A stretch of DNA of 64,000 nucleotides from Rhynchopus sp. YZ270_cl-10 (lineage: Eukaryota > Euglenozoa > Diplonemea > Diplonemida > Diplonemidae): positions 709,501 to 773,500 of the forward strand of contig OZ037846.1 of assembly GCA_964035575.1 (NCBI GenBank), read 5' to 3'. How positions within the stretch are numbered: the stretch's first letter is position 1; each line of letters opens with the position of its first letter. This document shows positions 1 to 9,472 of this stretch, piece by piece. The notes beneath the pieces are model-generated. The model did not search any database, was not told where the DNA came from, and saw only the letters and a list, made by a program, of their open reading frames with translations. The position numbers were made by a program, and so were the translations under genes.

Positions 1-1001
1 TGGGCAGTCCACTGATACCAACGCATGGTTGCACCTACTACCTTCATGAATGTGCACCCGGTACCGCGTATCGGGTAGTACCGGGTTTTTTGTTTACCTG
101 GTAATGCTACGGTAATAAAAAAAACCGGTAATTCCCGGTACCCGGTAAAGGGTGACATGCATTTACATTACTATTGTCTTCTTCCTTTTAAAAGAAACCA
201 AAAAAGCACACACTGTAAAAGCTTCTTTGTTGGGGGGGAAGAGGGGACGGTGGAAAGGGAAATAACTACTTAGCAACTTAACAACTTAGCAGAGAGAGAG
301 AAACAAAAAAAAAACTTTAACTGAATGTCTGCCCTCATCAGCCACATGCACAACATACACGAAACATGTTTCGCAAAAGAAAGAAACGAAAAATATAGTG
401 ACGTTGATAGCGCAAAACGACTCTAGGACGCAATGCACTGACACCCAACTCAAAGATATACACCGTTTTTCTTCGAAGAAGAAAAAAGAAGAAAAAAAAT
501 GTAAAATCCCCTTCCGTATAATATTTACATACGCATATTATTAACATACGCGTATTCTTTGCAAATATGCCCCTGCCACGTGTATTACATACTGTGGGTG
601 TTATAACGTTATCGATAACGTTATGATAACGTTATAACACCCACAGGATGGTATTATTAACAAAAAAAAAAATGACGTATTTTCGACCAAAATACGCCAT
701 ATCGTATTAATAACAGCACGCCTCTTATTTACAATAAATTTATGTAAATATTATACGGGAGAGGGAGGGGGAGTTTAAGATGAAATATTCCTCTCGTGCA
801 CACACACATCCTAAACAGAGGGAGCTTGCAAAGACGATCATAAACCATGCCTGGCTGCCTTTTGGTCGTCGAAAAATACTCCAAAAAAAAAAAAGAAAAT
901 CACACCTCACGTGGGCACATGCATCTTTTAAAAACTAACGCACCAAACCTTTTTTTTCCTTTCACTTTAATTCACTTTCCTGCATTTTTATTTCCCCCTC
1001 T
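1..1001. other. Gene-free left end with a palindrome at 593-646
   Basis: No convincing coding region is visible. The one clear structure is a near-perfect palindrome at 593-646, whose arms read TGTGGGTGTTATAACGTTAT and its reverse complement around a GATAACGTTAT centre. A/T-rich sequence with repeated TATTATTAACA-like words surrounds it. The function is unknown; a small inverted-repeat element is the simplest explanation. Confidence 0.5.
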
Positions 1002-1187
1002 TCACGGGTGGAGGAAACGGCATCTGTCTCCGAACTGGCAGGTTGCTCCGTTGCGGCAGGGGACCTGGACCTTCTTGACCGGCGGGCCACCCTCAATGTG
1101 CTCGAAGGTGCACTCAGCTCCGTTCCTGCAGACCTTGCCGGGGACACCGTAGTATGCACATGGCTTGCGGGTCTGCGCTCCGTCCAT
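1002..1187 (-). CDS. Small tandem CCCH zinc-finger protein (61 aa)
   Basis: A complete 61-aa reading frame consists of almost nothing but two CCCH zinc fingers. Finger 1 uses C10, C20, C26 and H30 (C-x9-C-x5-C-x3-H). Finger 2 uses C44, C50, C56 and H60 (C-x5-C-x5-C-x3-H). The protein ends one residue after the last ligand. CCCH fingers of this kind usually bind single-stranded RNA, so a role in mRNA processing or turnover is likely but inferred. The start follows a CA-rich leader (CACACCACACACACACCACACA), a pattern also seen before the helicase start codon. The two-finger unit is clearly related to the C-terminus of the protein at 22744-23691 (shared C-x-NGA-x-C-x-FEHI-x-G words). Splicing to further exons cannot be excluded. 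Confidence 0.78.
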   Translation of the reverse strand: MDGAQTRKPCAYYGVPGKVCRNGAECTFEHIEGGPPVKKVQVPCRNGATCQFGDRCRFLHP

Positions 1188-1262
1188 TGTGTGGTGTGTG
1201 TGTGGTGTGTGGTTTGCTGTTGGGGGGTGCTTTGAAACGGGGTTTTTTTATGAAGTTTTTTT

Positions 1263-1385
1263 GACAATCGCCCAAGAACCTGCTTGGGGAACCTAGGGTC
1301 TGTACTCAGTATTGGCTGAAACCTTTTGTACTATGGAAGGTACAAAATAGACGGTCAGTCGTCCTCAACCCTTGAGAAAACGCCA
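1263..1385 (+). repeat. Dispersed hairpin repeat family F3, representative copy
   Basis: A dispersed sequence of about 110 nt begins GACAATCGCC and carries GTACTCARTATTGGC-GAA-type hairpins ending TTTTGTACTATGGAAGGTA. Other copies start near 18432, 19834, 27084, 45170 and 60955 on the same strand; one at 59430-59475 is inverted. The stem around the GGC-CGAA-GCC loop varies between copies with partly compensating changes. A T-rich tract precedes several copies, equivalent to a poly(A) tail on the minus strand. This could be a SINE-like retroposed small RNA, but no tRNA-like head was recognised. Confidence 0.5.
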
Positions 1386-1671
1386 CTTTGCGGATATGAG
1401 CGGGGGGGTTGGCATCCTCAACTGTCACCCCCCTCCGCATGAAGCCGGTCGCACTAAGTTCAACACCCCGAGAAGGTGCAGAAAAGAGAATGTTCAAGGT
1501 GCCTACAGAAAAACAGATCGGTCGTCCATACAAAGCATTGTACAAGAAAATGCCAGAGGAATCCTCTCAGTTTGAGAGAGAGAGAGAGAGATGGTCCAAA
1601 AGGTGGAACAGATTATTTCATATACCGTAATTGTAAAAATATTGGGACGTAAAAAAGTTGAAACGTAAAAA

Positions 1672-1742
1672 TGTTGGGCCGTAAAAATGTTGGGACAGCT
1701 GGGCGAAAAATTCCCGTCCCAACATTTTTACGGCCCAACATA
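1672..1742. mobile_element. Palindromic MITE, GTTGGGCCGTAAAAATG family, copy 1
   Basis: Inverted arms of ATGTTGGGCCGTAAAAATG and the following GTTGGGAC lie around a short loop. A second copy is at 2584-2660, and a diverged relative at about 19635-19777 has TAGTCGTAAAAATGTTGGAA ends. Further partial units (GTAAAAATATTGGGACG) flank copy 1. No target duplication could be fixed, so the superfamily is not assigned. Confidence 0.55.
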
Positions 1743-2029
1743 TTTACGTTAGGGAATTTTTACGTAGATTTTGTTAGGGAAGATTTGTCTTAGCTTTTTT
1801 TTTTTTTTACGATTACCTAGCGAGTAGGCGGTTGAACGTACTGGCACGTGTCAAAGTTTCAGGGAAATAGCTTGGGTACTTTTACTGGTTTCAAAACCAG
1901 AACGAGCTGGTTTACTGGTTTGGGGGAAAAAAAAAAAAAAAAGTGGGATTCGGGATTCAGTTTTTCGCCTCCCCCGCACCACTTTCCCACTCACAGAAGA
2001 AAGCCTCACACGTAAGCGAACCCCTAAAA

Positions 2030-2260
2030 AGGGTTCATTAAGTGACTCTGTGGTGTAAAAAGCTGCATGTTTTGCACTATGTCCTAATTTTTTTTTCGCC
2101 TGCGGCGCCACTTTATATTAATTTTTTGCTCCGCAAAAAATAGAGTTTACAATGTCTTAGGGAATCCCCTTGCATTTTGCAGCCGCAAATGCAACTTGAC
2201 CAAAGCTGCAAAAAGTTGACCATTTTTTCAAAATGACCCACCGTTGCAACGGCCCCTGCT
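2030..2260 (-). repeat. Inverted partial copy of the 3042-3421 hAT-like repeat
   Basis: The reverse complement matches the interior of the element at 3042-3421, including the TTTTTTGCGGAGCAAAAAA-type hairpin, the TTTACACC/GTGACTC hairpin and the block that reads GCTGCAAAT/GGGGATTCCC. Ends are not preserved. A GCGCGCGCGAAGCGCGCG palindrome lies nearby at 2397-2416. Confidence 0.5.
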
Positions 2261-2583
2261 TCTGGAAGACGTATTGACTTCGTACGGTTAGTGGAAGGTG
2301 CAAGACCAAGCGCCGTACACACAGGATTATATTCCATTTTCTTTGTTGTCTCGCAAAATTTACCCTTTGCCTCTCCACTTAGTGGTTGGCAGGGAGGCGC
2401 GCGCGAAGCGCGCGACGACCGCTTTCAACCGGGGAAAAAATTTTTTCTAAACCAGCAAACCAGCAACATTTGAAAAGTGCACCTTTCAAGCTACTACCCT
2501 GAAAGTTTTCAACAACAAAAAAAAAAAAAAAAAAAAAAAAAAACGCTAAGACAAATAGGCTCAAGCCAAAGTAGCCCAAAAAA

Positions 2584-2660
2584 TGTTGGGCCGTAAAAAT
2601 GTTGGGACGAGCGAGCCTTTTTTGGGCTGTCCCAACATTTTTACGGCCCAACATTTTTAC
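2584..2660. mobile_element. Palindromic MITE, GTTGGGCCGTAAAAATG family, copy 2
   Basis: The arms are near-identical to the copy at 1672-1742: ATGTTGGGCCGTAAAAATGT on the left and its reverse complement on the right, separated by about 30 bp. The right arm is followed by TTTTTACAATTACGG, which also flanks copy 1 in inverted form, so the true element may be longer than the palindrome. Confidence 0.55.
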
Positions 2661-3041
2661 AATTACGGTACTTTCTTTTCTTAACGAAACGAAAAGAAAG
2701 CAAAGAGGGTGCGAAAAATGTACCCTTGCTTTTTTTTTTTTGGAATGTTTTGCAAAACGTAGAACAAGAAGATGGAAAAGAGAGAGAGGAATATGGGCGG
2801 TCCAAGTTCTTTATATATTTTTTTTGTGCATCGATTCTCACTTTATACCTACTTCTTTAAAGTTCTGTACTCAAATGTCGGACGAAGCCTTTTTACTTTT
2901 TTTCATCATTGAATCAAAAAGGGTGGGGGAAAACAGAGGGTGTACATCACCCCCGATTTGACTTACGTACGATACCAGCCCCTAGATGAAAGCACAAGAG
3001 GAAGAGAAAAAAATCGATTTTTTTTTTCTGATCGTAAAATT

Positions 3042-3421
3042 CAGGGTTCTCAGGCGACAAAAACAGAAACTATTTGTCGAAATTAAGCTGTGTCGAAATT
3101 CAAAAAAAAAAGGGGGGGTCCCAAACCCGGGCGTGCTACGCGTGCTCGGAACTTTTTGCAGTTTTGGTCGAGTTGCATTTTTTTTTTTTTTTGGCTGCAA
3201 ATATAAGGGGATTCCCAAAGACATTGGGAACTTTATTTGCTGCAGAGCAAAAAATAATATAAAATGGGGTACTGTACTCCAGTGTAAAAAATGTAGCATT
3301 TACGCCGCAGAGTCACTCAACGACCCTTTATTTTGCGGAGCAAAAACGGAAAAATGCGCAGGCGACTTTTTTTTTTTGTCGATTTTCGACATGATTTCCC
3401 CCAGACACGTTGAGAACCCTG
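3042..3421. mobile_element. Non-autonomous hAT-like element, TIR CAGGGTTCTCA
   Basis: The ends read CAGGGTTCTCAGGC and TTGAGAACCCTG. The flanking 8 bp are GTAAAATT at 3034-3041 and GTAAAATC at 3422-3429, a 7/8 target duplication. CAGGG-type termini with 8-bp duplications are typical of hAT elements. There is no transposase inside; the interior holds several short hairpins, including TTTTGCGGAGCAAAA. A shorter relative with the same ends is at 18941-19174, and pieces recur near 2030-2260, 7240-7500 and 11700-11930. Confidence 0.75.
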
Positions 3422-3973
3422 GTAAAATCACATCAGCATACTATCTGCCACTAACCATTTCTTCCCCACCCCTGACCACTCTTTGTGCAGCTGTGGTCCA
3501 TCCCCTACCGGAGATATAGTGTTGGAGGAAAATAAAAATAAAATAAAAAATAAAAAGAGAGAGAGAGCAAGGGGCCAAAACCTATGCATGTGTCACACAA
3601 AGGGACACATACATAAAAAAAAATAGAAAAAGAGAAGGAAAAAAACAGGGGAAAAAAAAGAAACAAAAAAATTGGAAACGTGGTGCATGACAGAGGCCTG
3701 ACAGGGACACTGTGAAGATGATGCGAAACCCTACGTGGTCACCTTGAAAATATTTGATGCTATGACCTGTGCGTCCCTGACTTTTTTTGAGGTACTATAT
3801 GGGCAGGTCCGGAATAATTCAAAAAGGGGTGGGGGAAAAAAACAAAAACACACAACTTTGATGTTTCGACGCTGTTACGTACATTTTTTCTTCGTTTTTT
3901 GATGATAAATTGGATTAGGAGTTGCCTCAGTTAGTTGAGCAATATCCACTTTCTTTTTTTTTTTTGTTTTTTC

Positions 3974-4099
3974 CACCTGCTTTTTACCCCGCGTATAGGC
4001 GCGTAAAGGCGCGTAAAGGCCCGTACAGGCCTGTGTAGGCCAAACCCCACCCATTTTTACCCGCCTTTACGCGCCTATACGCGGCGTAAAAATCAGGTG
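3974..4099. mobile_element. Palindromic MITE, CCACCTGATTTTTACC family
   Basis: The left arm is CACCTGCTTTTTACCCCGCG with GTATAGGCGCGTAAAGGCGC inside it, and the right arm is the reverse complement ending ATCAGGTGG. Other copies are at 13467-13531 (flanked by CAAATG on both sides, a probable 5-6-bp duplication), 21119-21200 and, diverged, 60718-60786. The inner arms repeat GGCGCGTA words. It lies directly left of the recombinase element that starts at 4121. Confidence 0.6.
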
Positions 4100-4162
4100 G
4101 TTTTTTTGTTTTTTTATATCACATGTGAAAATGACTTTTTGCTGGGATCCTTCACAAACGGG

Positions 4163-4258
4163 GCGTGAAATAAAGTGAGCTTTTTTTCACGCTTGCTCTT
4201 AGTAATTTCGCTGGAGGCGTGAAAAAAAGTTTCACTGGCGTGAAAAAAAGTTTCACTG
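4163..4258 (+). promoter_or_regulatory. Palindromic iterons of element A
   Basis: Three palindromic modules lie in tandem. The first reads GCGTGAAATAAAGTGAGC followed by TTTTTTTCACGC, and the next two read GCGTGAAAAAAAGTTTCACT. A near-identical copy of the first module occurs at 5730-5760 inside the palindrome downstream of the gene, and related words (GCGTGAAATAAAGT) occur at 49838-49855 in element C. Palindromic sites of this size could bind the recombinase or act as promoter operators. Position and repetition are seen; the role is inferred. Confidence 0.55.
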
Positions 4259-4300
4259 TTTTCTGTCAGTCACAAAACCACACACTCCACCCTACAAATC

Positions 4301-5317
4301 ATGCCAAGGACCAAGAAGAAGGAGGCTATGGAGGATCTGTATGAGACCGAGCTTCTGGCAGGGTTGAAGTCAAGCACTGCATACAAAACGGAGTGGAATA
4401 AGTTTTTACAACACAATAAAATCACGGGGCGGAAGCAGCCAAGAGAAGAACATGTGGTCTCTTACTTGACACACCTGCGCGAAGAACGCAGCTACAAAGC
4501 CAGCTCATTATGGTCGTGCTACTCTAAGCTCAACTTTATGTTCAAGACGGAGTTCGACTTTTCACTAAAGGAGTACCACCGCATCGGGCTGTTGCTGAAG
4601 ACCTGGGGAAGTGACGAATCGACGAAGAAGAGCAAGACGTTTTCGAAGGGAGAAGTGGAGATGTTTCTCAAGATGAGCGAGTTGAGCGACTGCTACTGGT
4701 GTGTCCGCAAGGCTTACGTCGCGGTGTGTTTTCTGTCGGGAATGAGATGCACAGAAGCACTGATGCTTGAGATGACAAATTATCAGGAATCACCAGTGGG
4801 ATACCTCTTCACGTACCAGCACTGTGCTAAGGTGAAAAAGGCCGACATGGAGCGTGGGAGGTTTGTGGTACCAAGAGACAGCATCTACTTTTGTGTGGTG
4901 GAGGAGTACCTGAACCGGCGCTCACCAGTTTCACAGGAGGGTCGCTTCTTCATCACTGGAACTAAGACGACAGCTGACAGAACTACTACTGGGACCTTTC
5001 GTGTGCAACCTCTTGGCATCAACAAAATGTACGGCATACCTGCAGAAGTCGCGAGGGTGCTTGCGCTGGACGGTTCGTACACTGGGCACAGCTTCCGCAG
5101 GTCTTCTGCGACTCAAGCCGCTGAGGCAGGAGCATCTATTGTACAGATGCAACGCCACTATGGGTGGGTCAGTCAGGCAATGCCACAAAGGTACACCGAA
5201 GTCACACAGGCCGGTCAAGTTGCGATGTCACAGCTGTTGACACAGAACAACAGTCCCCCAACTCAGACGCCACAAGAAGTCAAGATTAACATCAATGTGC
5301 AACAGAACAAACCATGA
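4301..5317 (+). CDS. Tyrosine recombinase of transposon A (338 aa)
   Basis: This is a DNA strand-transfer enzyme of the tyrosine recombinase (phage-integrase/Crypton) fold. The N-terminal core-binding region is residues 1-120, with a lysine-rich start (MPRTKKKEAM). The catalytic domain shows R149 in SGMRCTEALML, H263-S-F-R266, H286 and W289 in RHYGW, and the nucleophile Y298 in QRYTEV, so the full R-HxxR-H/W-Y set is present. A polar tail follows (residues 312-338). The length is normal for a minimal recombinase. No intron is needed. The start is supported because two diverged copies elsewhere (55996 minus; around 49655 minus) align from the first residues. It lies between TIRs with iterons upstream, so it probably mobilises its own element and the related palindromic elements. 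Confidence 0.85.
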   Translation: MPRTKKKEAMEDLYETELLAGLKSSTAYKTEWNKFLQHNKITGRKQPREEHVVSYLTHLREERSYKASSLWSCYSKLNFMFKTEFDFSLKEYHRIGLLLKTWGSDESTKKSKTFSKGEVEMFLKMSELSDCYWCVRKAYVAVCFLSGMRCTEALMLEMTNYQESPVGYLFTYQHCAKVKKADMERGRFVVPRDSIYFCVVEEYLNRRSPVSQEGRFFITGTKTTADRTTTGTFRVQPLGINKMYGIPAEVARVLALDGSYTGHSFRRSSATQAAEAGASIVQMQRHYGWVSQAMPQRYTEVTQAGQVAMSQLLTQNNSPPTQTPQEVKININVQQNKP

Positions 5318-5596
5318 TCATGAGTGCAAAAAAAAAAACCCCCCTTCTGTGATGCTCTATACACCTGCCCCCCCCCTACAGGCGAGATGAGTGGTGACAT
5401 CTTGTAATTAGTACCAGTCATAGGAGGCATATATCAAAAAAAGTAACCCCTTCCCTGCTTTTGATTGATGTTCACATGTTCCCCTACTCTCATTCACACT
5501 CTCACTTACAGGTACCCACATTTTGTTCATAAAATCACTCTATTTTACGTCTCGTTTGTGAAGGATCCCAGCAAAAATATCATTTTCACTTGTAAA

Positions 5597-5776
5597 ACAA
5601 AACTACGTATTAGTTTGAAATAAAGTGCGTTTTTTCACTTCCACGTATTTTGTCTCACTCGTGCTCTATTATTGCCCTCGCCTGCGGCTCGGGCAATAAA
5701 CTCTCACTCGTGAGCCAAAATTACGTGGGCGTGAAAAAAAGTGCACTTTATTTCACGCTAATAATTAGTTTTTTTT
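5597..5776. mobile_element. 3' palindrome of tyrosine-recombinase element A
   Basis: A ~180-bp imperfect palindrome starts 4 bp after the right TIR of element A. Its arms contain GAAATAAAGTGC and the matching GCACTTTATTTC plus CACTCGTG/CTCACTCGTGAG words. The tip reads TTGCCC-TC-GCC-TGC-GGC-TC-GGGCAA in gene orientation, a triloop hairpin with a TC/TC internal loop. The same tip architecture, in the same position and orientation relative to the recombinase, is found at 55437-55610 and 48688-48860. It could be a separate MITE, but three co-occurrences argue that it belongs to the element. Confidence 0.65.
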
Positions 5777-6666
5777 GTGATAATCTGTTGAATTGCAGGA
5801 CAGTCTGCCTTTTTTTTTGAAAACTTTGTTGCATTAGTGTAGCCACCCTAGAGTGTGCTCCATTATTTTCTTCTAGAGCCGCGTTCTTACGCAAAACAGG
5901 CCTCTGGAAAAAAAGAAGAAGGGGGGAAAAAGGGGGGGAAGGGGTTTGCATTTGAATTGATTTACTATTCGTTAGTACTCCGTACGCGGTGTCAGAGGGG
6001 TACTTTCTTTTTCTTATTATAAATCACAGCAGCCAAACTATTTTCTCCCCTCCCTTTTTTTCCACCAGTAAAGGAAAGCTTCCTGGAGAAGTGGGGGGGG
6101 GGAGGAGAAGGGGTGAAAGGAGGGACGTGAAACAGGGAGGGAGAAATCCGTTTTTTCTTTGTCTTTTTTTTAAAAAAGACATAGAGCTAACTGCTGTTGA
6201 CCAATAAATTATAAAAAAATAAAAATACCCCCCACATTCTCTAATGAGCGATCGTTCCGAATGTGAAAGGGAATTGCTCACTGTTGTGTTGTTTTTTTTC
6301 TCTTCTTTTTGATTTTTCTTTTTCCAAAAAAAATGAAAATTGACAGCCCGTGTCTCATGGGCCTACTCAAATACAATCAAGCTTTGAAAAGAAAAACCAA
6401 AAAAAAAAAAGTATTTCACCATATGCATTCAATACATTGAGAGCATAGGCTTTAGGGATCAACAAAAAAAAAAAAAATGTTCTCAACGCTACGAGGCAAA
6501 TAAAGCATTGTGGGGGAAACCCCAGGCCGCTGTGGTAATATGATAGAAAAAAAAAAGTACACATAAGAAAAAAGGGTAAGATGGTACCTAAGCATCATAG
6601 TGTTTAGGTCACCTTAAAACAAAGAGAGGGATTGATGAAGTGAGATATTTATGGGGATAGGAGAGA
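5777..6666. other. Gene-free A/T-rich spacer with dispersed repeats
   Basis: No coding sequence is supported. It contains an F1 repeat (5814-5866), an F6 repeat (6416-6466, TTCAATACATTGAGAGCATAGG) and an F2 repeat (6577-6615, CTAAGC..GTTTAGG hairpin), plus homopolymer tracts. Confidence 0.5.
5814..5866 (-). repeat. Dispersed hairpin repeat family F1, representative copy
   Basis: On the minus strand the unit reads ATAGTGGAGCACACTCTAGG, then GTGGCTACACTAATACAACC, then AAGTTTTCA and a poly(A) run. It forms a hairpin (AGTG..CACT closing stem). Other copies are at 16600-16652, 19320-19372, 19898-19950, 21975-22024, 22124-22171, 24309-24362, 26933-26986 (helicase intron 2), 41813-41865, 57634-57675 (partial) and 61595-61647. 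All eleven have the same orientation. The poly(A) end suggests retroposition or a shared transcript end, but the strand bias is not explained by random insertion. Confidence 0.6.
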
Positions 6667-6674
6667 CAGGAAAT

Positions 6675-7724
6675 CAGGCCATATCCTAAATCGGGATTTT
6701 TTTGGAAAATTTTCAAAAACTGGATCCAGAATTTTTCTCCGGGAAAAAATTTTTTTTCAGAAAAAAAACCCATTCCGAGCTTTCTCCCCCGCGTTGGCGG
6801 GGCATCTCCCCTCATATATTGCAAACAAGACACAATAAAGAGTACTTGAAACGTGGTGAAACGCAGCTCCAATAAATCATTAGGATAAATCCCACCCTTC
6901 TTTTTTCTTTTTTTTTCCAGTGTTTCCCAGCTTCTCACCTAACTCTGAAAATAGGTGAGATTTTGCGGTTTTGCGGGTTTTGGTAGAGGTGTGGCGAGCC
7001 CGGGCGCGCTTCGCGCGCCCGGGTCTCCACCTTAGCTCAAGTTGGGGGCCTCCGGCGGAATGTGAGAATTTCTCGGAGTTCGGCACTTCATTGATATTTG
7101 CACCAGGCACGCGTGGTACACGAATTATCAGTAACCTCAGTACATTTACAAAATAAACGGCAGTCATGGCAGGCATGGCACCCAAGCGAAGCCACGGTAC
7201 GCAACATTTCTAAAAATTGTTGACATAAACGTCACTGTCGTTGGAAGATTGGGGGGTCAGCTTGTTTTTGTGCCAAAATTTTTTCAGCACTGCTGACCAG
7301 GGACATTGGGAACATAGGGATTTTTGCGGAGCAAAAAAAAAAAAAAAAAAAACAAACAAACAAATGGCGCCGCAGGCGAAAAAAATTTAGGGTACGGTGT
7401 AAAAATCTATCTTTTTACACCACATAGTCACACACCGAACCCTTTTTTGCGGAGCAAAAAAGGGAAAATGGCGCCGCAGGCAAAAAAAAATTGAGGTACA
7501 GCCTGGATGGTGCGGTCAGCAACCCAGTTTCATGGTACTCCCGTGGTTCAACCATGATTTTTTCCCCCCGGGGCCCCCCGCCACACTGGGCCACGGGAAA
7601 AATTTTTTTCCCGAATTTTTTTCAAAACTCGGATCCAGAAATCAGGAAAAAAAAAAAACGGGAAAAAAGTATGAAAAACCTCGGAAAAAAGTGGGATCCA
7701 GAATCCAGATTAGGAAATAGCCTG
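6675..7724. mobile_element. Non-autonomous hAT-like element, 8-bp TSD CAGGAAAT
   Basis: The left end is CAGGCCATATCCTAA and the right end TTAGGAAATAGCCTG. An exact 8-bp target duplication CAGGAAAT lies at 6667-6674 and 7725-7732. The subterminal GGATCCAGA words recur inverted near both ends. There is no transposase. Inside are a GAGCCCGGGCGCGC palindrome (6996-7024), an F10 motif (7186-7210) and a partial copy of the 3042-type repeat. The same TIR family is found at 9952-10507. Confidence 0.85.
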
Positions 7725-7732
7725 CAGGAAAT

Positions 7733-9070
7733 ACACACAAAAAAAAAAAAAAGGAAACAGTATTTTTTTTTAAAAAAAAAAGGGGGGGAAGCACTCATAC
7801 AATGAAACTACTACGGTTCAAATAAAAAAGAATACAACAATTAGTTTCATAAACTTTCAAATCAAAAAAGAGAAAGTACGAACGACGTTCAAAACCTATA
7901 CAATCAATATTTTGTGTTTAAAAACAGTATTTCAACATATGCATTCAATAAATTGATAGCATAGGTATAGGGAATCAACAAAAAAGGTTACCATAAAACA
8001 CAAAACAAAACCAAAAAAAAAACACACTCTTTTACGAAAGGGACTCCACGGAACTGCGTATCCCATTAAAGTGTTTCTTGGCAAAAGAAATCCTAATAAA
8101 CGCGAAACACGTGAAAAGATATGCTGGCAAAGCTATTTGTCGAATGTCCACCCCCAAAATGGCACATTGTTCGAAAGGGCTATAGGTTCCTTACAGAAAG
8201 GTATCTCGCATCCTCCCTGAAAAGTGCAGATGGGATACATTAGGAAACTCTAGCCTATCAGCGCCCATCAGCTCTTTTCTGATGTCTTTTTCTGTAGAAG
8301 CGAACAACAAACAGCCTTTATTTTCCCCCTCCTCCCGTTTATAGTCTTTTGAGCAACAAGCAAAGAGAAACGAGTCTCTCGAGCATTTTCTGTTTGACAA
8401 AATAACCCAAGACCTAATACACCTCCCGCACACCGTTGGTACAATTTAACCACACCAACACCATCATTGGTACAATAACAAAAAAAAAAAAAACTTTCAT
8501 TTTCAGAAAAAATGATCACCCTCAAAAAAACAAAAAAAAACAAAAACACTGATAAGGAAAACACACAAAATTGCTCGCATGACACTGTAGAGACTGACGG
8601 GAGGGGTTGCAACAACTTCTTCAGCTTGTTTCCTCGTCGTGGGGAGGGTTTTCTTTGGGGCCTTATGGCCAAAGATGACCTACCGTGTTCTACCAAGGGT
8701 AGGCTTGTGGTTCACTAGCTAAACTTGGGGGATGGTGTGTGTGTGTGTTAACTAATAGGGGCAATTCTTGCGCAGAATATGGCCCCAATATGTGTGTTGT
8801 GTGTGTGTTTGACAACAGATATAGACTGGGGCAACGCCTGAAACGGAGTATAGCCCACCTCCCAAAGGTACGTGTTTGATAACTAAATAGGGGTAATTCT
8901 TGCGCAGAATATTGCCCCCAATTTTGTGTGTGCGCGAGTCTCTGAAGAAAGCCTGCTAACACAGAACAAACATGGGGTGAGAAAGATCTTTTTTTCTCCG
9001 GAAGAGAAAGGTACAAAGGGCACGATATACAAAACTACATCCAATCGTACCAAATATCAGTATTATAAGA
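7733..9070. other. Intergenic stretch with two GGGGCAAT hairpins
   Basis: No gene is supported. An F6 repeat lies at 7930-7975. Two copies of the GGGG(C/T)AATTCTTGCGCAGA hairpin lie at 8757-8786 and 8889-8918, and a variant with a different stem (GGGGCAACGCC..GGAGTATAGCCC) sits between them at 8833-8862. GT-rich runs (8735-8750, 8790-8812) accompany them. Similar hairpins occur in the K+ channel intron at 51235-51475. Confidence 0.55.
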
Positions 9071-9382
9071 TAAGGGCAAACAAATTTTTCGTTTGCGTTC
9101 GCGTCCTAAGGTACCCAGAAAAACCTAGGCAGGCAGGCAAAAAAAAGTTTGTTTCAAAAAAAAGTTTTTTTCAAAATGTGCTTGCTGAACCCGGGAGTTG
9201 ACCCTCCGGAGTCGGTTTTTTCTCTTTTTTTTTTCCTGTTGACACTGGTTTTGACTATTTTCTCATATTTCCCAAAATGGAACCACCTAAAGTTATATTA
9301 TAAAATAGCAGGTGAGCACTTTTTCCCCCGTATGAGTACCCAGGCCACAGGCCACAGTACAGTGGTGCTGGTGAAGCTTTTA

Positions 9383-9460
9383 ACGCCGGCATTTGCATTT
9401 TCGGAATCCGTCCGTCCAGTGGTGGGGTCAATTTGCTGAAATGGACAAGTTCTCGTTTTT
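9383..9460 (+). repeat. Dispersed AGTGGTGGGGTCAA repeat, unit next to microsatellites
   Basis: The unit carries CATTTTCGGAATCCGTCC followed by CCAGTGGTGGGGTCAATTT and ATGGACAAGTTC. Further copies are at 10053-10120, 10214-10285 and, more diverged, 45500-45620; one copy at about 30280-31230 is split by a CATAC element. Copies lie upstream of the 9-, 7- and 5-bp microsatellites, so the arrays appear to have grown inside one composite repeat. Confidence 0.55.
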
Positions 9461-9472
9461 GATCAATTTCCT

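Larger units (their letters stand above)
4121..5593 (+). mobile_element. Tyrosine-recombinase DNA transposon A, core with TIRs
   Basis: The core is bounded by ~48-bp terminal inverted repeats: the left TIR is at 4121-4172 and the right at 5543-5593, sharing GTGAAAATGA, a 2-bp gap, then TTTTTGCTGGGATCCTTC and ACAAACG. Palindromic iterons (GCGTGAAATAAAGTG and GCGTGAAAAAAAGTTTCAC words) lie at 4163-4258 between the left TIR and the recombinase start at 4301. The gene is intact. Textbook Cryptons lack TIRs, so this is either an unusual Crypton relative or a separate lineage; that assignment is inference. No target duplication is evident. A palindrome (5597-5776) follows directly and is probably part of the same unit. 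Confidence 0.75.

Noticed and set aside
593-646. Telomere or replication-origin palindrome
   Set aside because: No telomeric unit or origin iterons nearby; simply an inverted repeat.
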